Below are positions 6,835-11,470 of a DNA stretch of 11,470 nucleotides, one piece after another. The position numbers were made by a program, and so were the translations under genes. Origin of the DNA: Saprospiraceae bacterium (GTDB lineage: Bacteria > Bacteroidota > Bacteroidia > Chitinophagales > Saprospiraceae); contig JALVEG010000261.1 in NCBI GenBank assembly GCA_027031145.1, positions 1 to 11,470 on the forward strand, in the 5' to 3' direction. The notes beneath the pieces were generated by a model. That model was not told where the DNA came from. It ran no database searches and saw only the letters and a list, made by a program, of their open reading frames with translations. Within the stretch, counting starts at the first letter, position 1, and the number at the start of each line of letters is the position of its first letter.

Positions 6835-7890
6835 GTGAGAAACAGCAGTTATAAAATAGCATTAGCAATAGTATTAATATATTTTTCATTGGTTGCTTGT
6901 GAAAAAAACAATACTTCAACTCATACAAAATCTCAATGGATAACTGATTTTATAACGGAAATTAAATCGGGAAACTATCCCAAAATCTATGGTATTTCAT
7001 GGTGGCATGAAAATTTTGATAGTACATTTTTTACAATCAATTCCTCTGTCGAATCACAAAACACGTACAGAAAAATGGTTGATGATGATATTTTTATTAC
7101 TTCCTGTTCGTTTGAAAACAAAAAACTAATACCTGTTCAGGGAAAAATATATCATTCTGCATTTCCTTTTTTTGGTGGAACGGAAGATAAAGTCAGTTCG
7201 GCAAAAATAAATGATTTCGAATATTTGGCAAATAAAAAAATCGCCTGGGCTTATTTTTCCAATAATTGGCTTGACAGCTTGGTCTTTCCTTCAAATTCTA
7301 TTTCTATAATCACTTCAAATGGCAAAACACCTTTCCTTAGAATGATGTATCGAAGTGAATTTGAAGAGAATCATGAAGATCCCAAATATAAAATGATCGA
7401 TATTGTAAATGGGAAATACGACAGTTGGCTAAAAAAATGGGCTAAAGAAGCCAAAAACACAAATATAAATTTATTAGCAGAGTTTGGAACTGAAGTAAAT
7501 GGTAAATGGTTCTCATGGAATGGCTATTATAGCGGAGCCGGTGTCAAAGATAAATACGGAGACAAAGAGTATCCTGACGGACCAGAAATTTTCAGAGATG
7601 CATACAGGTATATTATTGATATATGCAAACAGCAAGGTGTAGATAATATTACATGGTTTTTTCATTTGGATGTTAATGATGATCCCGAACAATGGTGGAA
7701 TTCTCCTGAATATTATTATCCCGGTGATGATTATATCGATTGGATCGGAGTAAGTATTTATGGACCATATACCCCTGACGAAGATTATATAGAACCCAAA
7801 GTGTTAATTTCCAAAGCTTATAAAAAAATGGAAACAATATCCGGAAACAAACCTTTTGCAGTATTGGAATTTGGTGTTACGGAATTATAA
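6835..7890 (+). CDS. GH26-like glycoside hydrolase lipoprotein with permuted domain order
   Basis: This is a probable surface or periplasmic lipoprotein of the GH26-like TIM-barrel type (beta-mannanase or related endo-glycanase). The signal peptide ends in LVAC, with acylated Cys at residue 22. The start is GTG: there is no in-frame ATG before the upstream stop at 6823-6825, and only this start gives a full signal sequence. Visible family blocks are AFPFFGGTEDKV (109-120), KKIAWAYFSNNW (134-145), PFLRMMYRSEFE (166-177), LLAEFGTEVNGKWFSWNGYYSG (213-234), DNITWFFHLD (270-279), YYPGDDYIDWIGVSIYG (294-310) and PFAVLEFGVTEL (340-351). By family analogy Glu220 would be the acid/base and Glu345 the nucleophile. 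The protein ends six residues after Glu345, where relatives normally run on for about 60 more. The missing portion, with the WW strand and the INSS-type tail, appears instead at residues 33-90 (GISWWHEN at 53-60, TINSSVES at 67-74). See findings. An ordinary truncation plus a coincidental N-terminus is the alternative. Confidence 0.85.
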   Translation: MRNSSYKIALAIVLIYFSLVACEKNNTSTHTKSQWITDFITEIKSGNYPKIYGISWWHENFDSTFFTINSSVESQNTYRKMVDDDIFITSCSFENKKLIPVQGKIYHSAFPFFGGTEDKVSSAKINDFEYLANKKIAWAYFSNNWLDSLVFPSNSISIITSNGKTPFLRMMYRSEFEENHEDPKYKMIDIVNGKYDSWLKKWAKEAKNTNINLLAEFGTEVNGKWFSWNGYYSGAGVKDKYGDKEYPDGPEIFRDAYRYIIDICKQQGVDNITWFFHLDVNDDPEQWWNSPEYYYPGDDYIDWIGVSIYGPYTPDEDYIEPKVLISKAYKKMETISGNKPFAVLEFGVTEL

Positions 7891-7908
7891 ATTGACCAAA
7901 TACAAAAA

Positions 7909-9087
7909 ATGAAATACATTACCAGGACAATTTGGATACTTTCATTAATCAGTCTTTTTACTGATACTGCAAGTGAAATGCTCTATCCAATAATGCCTAT
8001 ATACTTAAAAACAATTGGATTTTCTGTTCTGCTCATTGGAATTTTAGAAGGAATAGCTGAAGCTACCGCAGGACTAAGCAAAGGATATTTTGGAAAACTG
8101 TCAGATTTATCAGGGAAGAGAGTGCCTTTTGTCCAATTAGGCTATAGCTTAAGTGCTGTATCAAAACCAATGATGGCTGTTTTAATTTATCCGCTTTGGA
8201 TTTTCTTTGCCAGAACTATAGACAGGTTGGGCAAAGGAATTAGAACAGGGGCAAGAGATGCTTTACTTTCCGATGAAACTACCAGGAGAGATAAAGCTAA
8301 GGTATTCGGATTTCATCGTGCAATGGATACTTTAGGTGCAGTATTTGGACCGTTATTGGCACTGCTTTATCTATATTTCCATCCTCATGATTATAAAACT
8401 CTATTTTATATAGCTTTCTTTCCCGGGTTATTAGCTATTTTAGCCTCAACATTATTAAAAGATAAAAAAGCTCCACTTAATAACCATAAAAAAAATACTT
8501 CTTTTTTTTCATTCTTAAAATATTGGAATGAAAGCCCTACAAATTATAGAAGATTAGCTATTGGATTATTAACTTTCACTTTATTTAATAGTTCCGATGT
8601 TTTCCTCTTGTTAAAAATAAAACAATCGGGACTAAATGATACTATGTTGATAGGGGTCTATATATTTTACAACCTAATATATGCAATATTTGCTTTTCCA
8701 ATTGGAATATTAGCTGATAAAGTCGGATTGAAGACAATATTTATAACCGGATTAAGTCTTTTTGCAATAGTTTATTTCGGAATGTCAATAAATACTAATT
8801 TATATCTTTTCATAGTTTTATTCTTTCTATATGGTATATATGCTTCAGCAACAGAAGGAATTTCAAAAGCATGGATTACAAATATTGTAGATAAAAAAGA
8901 TACAGCTACTGCAATAGGTACTTATACCGGACTTCAAAGTATTTGCACAATGATCGCAAGTACATTAACCGGGTTTTTGTGGTATAAATTCAGTGCGACA
9001 ACAGCATTTATTACTACGGGAATTGTGACTTTAGCAATAGTGATTTATTTTTTTACAATTCCAAAGCCAGATATTAAAAATTATTAG
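7909..9087 (+). CDS. MFS (major facilitator superfamily) transporter
   Basis: This is a 392-aa inner-membrane carrier with about 12 hydrophobic segments, the usual length for the superfamily. The N-terminus carries SLFTDTASEMLYPIMPIYL (13-31). The loop between helices 2 and 3 has a motif-A-like GKLSDLSGKRVPF (62-74), with a matching ILADKVGLK (267-275) in the second half. The stretch DRLGKGIRTGARDALLSD (105-122), followed by FGFHRAMDTLGAVFGPLLA (133-151), is characteristic of a widespread MFS branch whose substrates are mostly unassigned. The central cytoplasmic loop is about residues 184-215. It starts 18 nt after, and in the same frame as, the GH26-like gene, so the two are very likely co-transcribed. 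A sugar or metabolite export or import role is possible, but drug efflux cannot be excluded. Confidence 0.93.
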   Translation: MKYITRTIWILSLISLFTDTASEMLYPIMPIYLKTIGFSVLLIGILEGIAEATAGLSKGYFGKLSDLSGKRVPFVQLGYSLSAVSKPMMAVLIYPLWIFFARTIDRLGKGIRTGARDALLSDETTRRDKAKVFGFHRAMDTLGAVFGPLLALLYLYFHPHDYKTLFYIAFFPGLLAILASTLLKDKKAPLNNHKKNTSFFSFLKYWNESPTNYRRLAIGLLTFTLFNSSDVFLLLKIKQSGLNDTMLIGVYIFYNLIYAIFAFPIGILADKVGLKTIFITGLSLFAIVYFGMSINTNLYLFIVLFFLYGIYASATEGISKAWITNIVDKKDTATAIGTYTGLQSICTMIASTLTGFLWYKFSATTAFITTGIVTLAIVIYFFTIPKPDIKNY

Positions 9088-9134
9088 AGTTTTTTAAATT
9101 TTTTTTATATATTTAAAGTAATATTGACTAACAC

Positions 9135-9158
9135 ATGTCTTCAATAATATGAAGACAT
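9135..9158 (+). promoter_or_regulatory. Perfect 9-bp hairpin over the ECF sigma start codon
   Basis: ATGTCTTCA (9135-9143) is the exact reverse complement of TGAAGACAT (9150-9158), with a 6-nt ATAATA loop. The start codon of the sigma gene is at 9149-9151: its A is the last loop base and its T and G are in the stem. In mRNA this would partly bury the start codon. It could alternatively be a DNA operator, or the real start could be the downstream ATG at 9173. Confidence 0.5.
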
Positions 9159-9724
9159 CAATATCATTGCAAATGACCGGTGAACCTGAAAATAAAATCG
9201 TAGAAACCATAAAAAATTATGGCACAAAAATATTTGGGTTCATCAGATCAAAAGTCAACAATACCGAAGATGCCAAAGATATACTTCAGGAAGTATGGTT
9301 TCAGTTAAGCAGATTAACAAATATCGATGACATCGAAAACATAGGAGGTTGGCTATATTATGTTGCAAAAAATAAAATAACTGATAATTACCGTAAACAA
9401 AAACACGAATCACTTGATAATTATTTTTGGGAAACCGAAGATGGAGAATTTTCAATTAAAGAAATTCTTTTATTGGACGATTCAAAAAATCCGGAAATAG
9501 GATTATTCAAAGAAATATTCTGGGAAAAATTAATCACAGCATTAAATGAATTGCCCGAAAATCAAAGACAGGTGTTTATTCTAAATGAAATAGAAGATCT
9601 TACCCTTCAGGAAATCGCTGATAAAACAAATACAAACATAAAAACAATTATCAGTCGAAAAGGATATGCAATTAAGCATTTAAGAAAAAAATTAAACGAT
9701 TTATATCAGGAATTATTAAACTAA
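9149..9724 (+). CDS. ECF-type RNA polymerase sigma factor (sigma-70 family)
   Basis: This is a 191-aa extracytoplasmic-function sigma factor that should direct RNA polymerase to a specific regulon. Region 2 spans about residues 17-85, with EDAKDILQEVWFQL (40-53) as the core-binding and -10 recognition helix and GGWLYYVAKNKITDNYRK (66-83) after it. A variable acidic linker covers 86-125. Region 4 (about 127-182) has LNELPENQRQVFILNEIEDLTLQEIA (132-157) and the -35-binding helix-turn-helix ending in IKTIISRKGYAIKHLRKKL (164-182). Regions 1 and 3 are absent, as expected for the group. ATG 9149 is the longest start; ATG 9173 (residue 9) would still keep all of region 2. A small membrane protein gene follows after 13 nt and is a candidate partner. 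A hairpin covers the start codon. No canonical FecR-like or zinc-binding anti-sigma gene is adjacent. Confidence 0.94.
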   Translation: MKTSISLQMTGEPENKIVETIKNYGTKIFGFIRSKVNNTEDAKDILQEVWFQLSRLTNIDDIENIGGWLYYVAKNKITDNYRKQKHESLDNYFWETEDGEFSIKEILLLDDSKNPEIGLFKEIFWEKLITALNELPENQRQVFILNEIEDLTLQEIADKTNTNIKTIISRKGYAIKHLRKKLNDLYQELLN

Positions 9725-9737
9725 AAAGAAAGAAATC

Positions 9738-10055
9738 ATGGAAAAAATTTGGAAAAAAAGAAAACCGTTTATGTTTATATTTATAATCATTGGATTTGCT
9801 CTTTTGATTGGACTTTTAATGTTATTATGGAATGCTGTTTTACCGGCGATAATCGGAGTAGCTCAAATCAACTATTGGCAGGCACTGGGTATTTTTATCT
9901 TAAGTAAAATATTATTTGGTTTTAATTTCGGTCCTTCCAGAAGCAAAATGATTGAACACAGAGCAGGTATCAGAGAAAAATTCATAAATATGACGGATGA
10001 AGAAAAAGAAGCTTTTAAGGAAAAATGGAAAGCAAAATGGAAAAATCATGAATAG
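9738..10055 (+). CDS. Small two-helix membrane protein, likely partner of the ECF sigma factor
   Basis: This is a 105-aa protein with a basic N-terminus (KIWKKRKP) and a first membrane helix at about 11-32 ending in LLWN. A second helix follows at about 45-62 (NYWQALGIFILSKILFG), then a charged soluble tail at 66-105 (NMTDEEKEAFKEKWKAKWKNHE). The LWN...LP...WQALG..LLS..LFG pattern with a tail of the M(S/T)xEE+E+F+ type recalls small proteins that I know to sit beside ECF sigma genes in several phyla. The family has no firm function that I can name. Charge placement (many positives at the N-terminus and after helix 2) suggests both ends face the cytoplasm, where the tail could contact the sigma factor. 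The 13-nt spacing after the sigma stop argues for one operon. An anti-sigma role is inference. Confidence 0.85.
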   Translation: MEKIWKKRKPFMFIFIIIGFALLIGLLMLLWNAVLPAIIGVAQINYWQALGIFILSKILFGFNFGPSRSKMIEHRAGIREKFINMTDEEKEAFKEKWKAKWKNHE

Positions 10056-10102
10056 AGCATATTAAAAGATGCTTGCCCTTTTTAACCTAAAGTTAAATTT
10101 TT
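10056..10102 (+). terminator. Weak possible terminator after the sigma operon
   Basis: Two marginal hairpins follow the stop codon. AGCAT (10056-10060) pairs with ATGCT (10069-10073), with five T starting 5 nt later. TTTAAC (10081-10086) pairs with GTTAAA (10092-10097) and is followed directly by five T (10098-10102). Both stems are short and AT-rich, so termination would be partial at best. The second overlaps the region just upstream of the next -7 box. Confidence 0.3.
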
Positions 10103-10124
10103 CATAAAATTTTTGTTATATTTG
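10093..10124 (+). promoter_or_regulatory. Bacteroidota-type promoter for the SDR gene
   Basis: TATATTTG at 10117-10124 matches the -7 consensus TAnnTTTG exactly. Upstream there is only an imperfect -33 element (TTA at 10093-10095, spacer 21 nt). Transcription would start near 10131, giving a leader of about 128 nt that contains the inverted repeat at 10152-10239. Confidence 0.55.
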
Positions 10125-10151
10125 TAATTGAAAATAGAGAAGAGCATATAA

Positions 10152-10239
10152 CCCGGATTATTCATGGTTTTAGCTTTATGTAGATTTAATATTTAGTGAT
10201 TTAAAACAATATAAAAATTATAGTGGTGAATAATTCGGG
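10152..10239 (+). promoter_or_regulatory. Long-range inverted repeat in the SDR leader
   Basis: CCCGGATTATTCA (10152-10164) pairs with TGAATAATTCGGG (10227-10239) over all 13 positions if one G-U is allowed. A nested pair, GTTTTA (10167-10172) with TAAAAC (10202-10207), could continue the structure. The 62-nt insert is otherwise AT-rich. The second arm ends 19 nt before the ATG at 10259. It may fold as a structured 5' leader or be a pair of distant protein-binding half-sites. It matches no riboswitch class that I know. Confidence 0.45.
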
Positions 10240-10258
10240 ATAAAATCATTATACAAAT

Positions 10259-11260
10259 ATGGCAATAGAAAAAAACATATTAATCACAGGTGCCAGTGGT
10301 TTTATCGGAGGATTTATTACGGATGAAGCAATAAACAGAGGATATAATGTTTTCGCAACTGCCAGAAAAACCACAAATACTAAAAGACTTACAGAAAAAG
10401 GTGTAAATATTATCGAAGTTGATTTTGGAAATGAAAAACATTTGGAAAACGTTTTCTCAAATCAACAAAAATTTGATTTTATTATTCATAATGCAGGAAT
10501 AACCAAAGCATTTAGAAACAAAGAGTATAATGAAATCAATTTTCATAATACCAAAAGGTTTATAGAAATACTTAAAAAGACAGGAAAAGTACCTGAAAAA
10601 TTTGTTTACATGGGTAGTTTAGCCGCTTATGGACCAGGTAAAAAAAACTCCGTTGAACCGGTAAAAAGAACAGATGAACCGAAACCGGTAACTGAATACG
10701 GAAGAAGTAAATTAAAAGCGGAAAAATATATCATAAACGAATCGGATATTCCATACATTATTTTTAGCCCAACCGCTGTTTACGGGCCTGGAGAAAAGGA
10801 TTTGTTTACCACCATAAAACTTATTAAAAAAGGAATTGATTTCAAAATAGGTTTCAAGGAACAATATTTCACATTCCTTTTTGTAAAAGATTTGGCAGAA
10901 TTAGTATTGGATTCGCTTAAAACCCCAATTATCAATAAAGAATATTTTGTATCTGATGGTAATTTATATACAAAAAAAGATCTGAGTCGGGCAATCAAAC
11001 AAAATCTGGGTGTCAAAGCAATTCCGATCACCGTACCCGTATGGTTTGCGACTATTGTAGCAGCTTTCAACGAAGGTATTTCCTGGTTGTCCGGGAAACA
11101 ATCTATATTGAACGTGGAAAAAATAGCCGAATTATCTGCTCAAAACCTCAATTGTGATATACAGGAAACCATAAAAGATTTTAATTATAATCCCAAATAT
11201 GATTTATACAAAGGGATGTATGAAACAATAAAATGGTACAAAGAACAAGGATGGTTATAA
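10259..11260 (+). CDS. NAD-dependent epimerase/dehydratase-type short-chain dehydrogenase (extended SDR)
   Basis: This is a 333-aa extended SDR with an N-terminal Rossmann fold. The nucleotide-binding glycine motif is TGASGFIG (10-17), an acidic Asp55 follows the third strand (IIEVDFGN), and HNAG (77-80) is the central SDR motif. The catalytic set is present: Ser120 in YMGSLAAYGPG, then Tyr147 and Lys151 in YGRSK. SPTAVYGPGEKD (170-181) matches the RPTAVYGPG-type loop of sugar epimerases and of 3-beta-hydroxysteroid dehydrogenase-like reductases, with Ser in place of the usual Arg. The C-terminal substrate domain has FLFVKDLAELVLDSL (206-220) and a short hydrophobic patch at 256-270 (ITVPVWFATIVAAFN). 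A membrane-lipid-related substrate is suggested by the next gene, a CDP-alcohol phosphatidyltransferase only 9 nt away. Nucleotide-sugar epimerase remains an alternative. Confidence 0.93.
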   Translation: MAIEKNILITGASGFIGGFITDEAINRGYNVFATARKTTNTKRLTEKGVNIIEVDFGNEKHLENVFSNQQKFDFIIHNAGITKAFRNKEYNEINFHNTKRFIEILKKTGKVPEKFVYMGSLAAYGPGKKNSVEPVKRTDEPKPVTEYGRSKLKAEKYIINESDIPYIIFSPTAVYGPGEKDLFTTIKLIKKGIDFKIGFKEQYFTFLFVKDLAELVLDSLKTPIINKEYFVSDGNLYTKKDLSRAIKQNLGVKAIPITVPVWFATIVAAFNEGISWLSGKQSILNVEKIAELSAQNLNCDIQETIKDFNYNPKYDLYKGMYETIKWYKEQGWL

Positions 11261-11269
11261 AATAGTATT

Positions 11270-11470
11270 ATGAAAGAAAAACATACTAAAGAAGTGCTCA
11301 AAACCATATCAAAGGACAGAAAACGCACAAATCTGCTAAAAAAATACGAACAAGCGCTTATTGCATTCTTAGTTCAAAAGGTGCCAGGATGGATAAGTTC
11401 GGATATGCTAACTTTGATCGGTTTTCTTGGGAATCTTATAGTTTTTATCAGTTTTCTTTTAGCTTTTTAT
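11270..11470 (+). CDS. CDP-alcohol phosphatidyltransferase family protein, 5' part only
   Basis: An open frame starts at ATG 11270 and runs off the window end after 67 codons. A basic N-terminus (KTISKDRKRTNLLKKYEQ) leads to ALIAFLVQKVPGWISSDMLTLIGFLGNLIVFISFLLAFY. The P.WISSDMLT.IGF.G segment is the hallmark entry to the first membrane helices of this family, which transfers a phospho-alcohol between CDP and a second alcohol. The catalytic DG..AR..G..D motif would lie beyond the window, so the substrate cannot be judged. The gene starts 9 nt after the SDR stop, which points to one operon. Bacteroidota use relatives for phosphatidylinositol-type or other phospholipid headgroups. Confidence 0.85.
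   Translation, partial: MKEKHTKEVLKTISKDRKRTNLLKKYEQALIAFLVQKVPGWISSDMLTLIGFLGNLIVFISFLLAFY

Noticed and set aside
7870..7908. Premature stop or pseudogene reading of the GH26-like gene
   Set aside because: The frame is otherwise intact with a good lipoprotein signal, and the apparently missing end is found at the N-terminus. A simple disabling truncation would not explain that.
8488..8509. A8 and T8 runs six bases apart in the MFS gene, as a phase-variable slippage site or terminator
   Set aside because: They fall in a lysine- and phenylalanine-coding cytoplasmic loop (KKNTSFF) in AT-rich sequence. Composition explains them and the frame is intact.
9255..9455. Frame on the - strand inside the ECF sigma gene
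   Set aside because: It is antisense to sigma region 2 and carries no signal of its own.
10780..11070. Frame on the - strand inside the SDR gene
   Set aside because: It is antisense to the conserved SDR C-terminal domain and has no features of a protein.

Overview
The window reads as a chromosomal piece of an AT-rich member of the Bacteroidota. The main reasons are a complete SusC/SusD outer-membrane pair, promoter-like sites of the phylum-specific TTG-N19-TAnnTTTG type, and weak or absent Shine-Dalgarno sequences. Every gene I can support is on the + strand, and most gaps are short. I see no tRNA, rRNA, CRISPR array, insertion sequence or phage gene.

Layout. Positions 1-199 are a leader rich in palindromes. 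It precedes a SusC-like TonB-dependent transporter (200-3349) and its SusD-like lipoprotein partner (3362-5062), and the pair is closed by a clear intrinsic terminator (5094-5122). A well-matched promoter (5176-5205) then opens a run of close-packed genes: an unrecognised secreted protein (5272-5922), CutA (5934-6260), a SpoU/TrmH-type RNA 2'-O-methyltransferase (6253-6777, overlapping cutA by 8 nt), a GH26-like lipoprotein with a GTG start (6835-7890) and an MFS transporter (7909-9087). Next is a two-gene unit of an ECF sigma factor (9149-9724) and a small two-helix membrane protein (9738-10055). After a 203-nt gap with its own promoter and a long-range inverted repeat comes an NAD-dependent epimerase/dehydratase-type SDR (10259-11260). 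A CDP-alcohol phosphatidyltransferase, cut by the window end (11270 onward), follows directly.

How the parts may work together. SusC and SusD should form one outer-membrane uptake complex, substrate unknown. No glycosidase or regulator lies in the same transcription unit. The GH26-like lipoprotein and the MFS carrier could act on a carbohydrate, but that is inference. The ECF sigma and the small membrane protein look like a regulatory pair. The SDR and phosphatidyltransferase look like the start of a membrane-lipid operon, possibly for inositol lipid or sphingolipid headgroups.

The most unusual item is the GH26-like protein. The segment that normally forms the C-terminal end of this TIM-barrel family (last strand with its Trp pair, then an INSS-type tail) sits at its N-terminus right after the lipoprotein Cys, and the protein stops just after the presumed nucleophile motif. 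This looks like a circular permutation. Second is a perfect 9-bp hairpin that holds part of the start codon of the ECF sigma gene.
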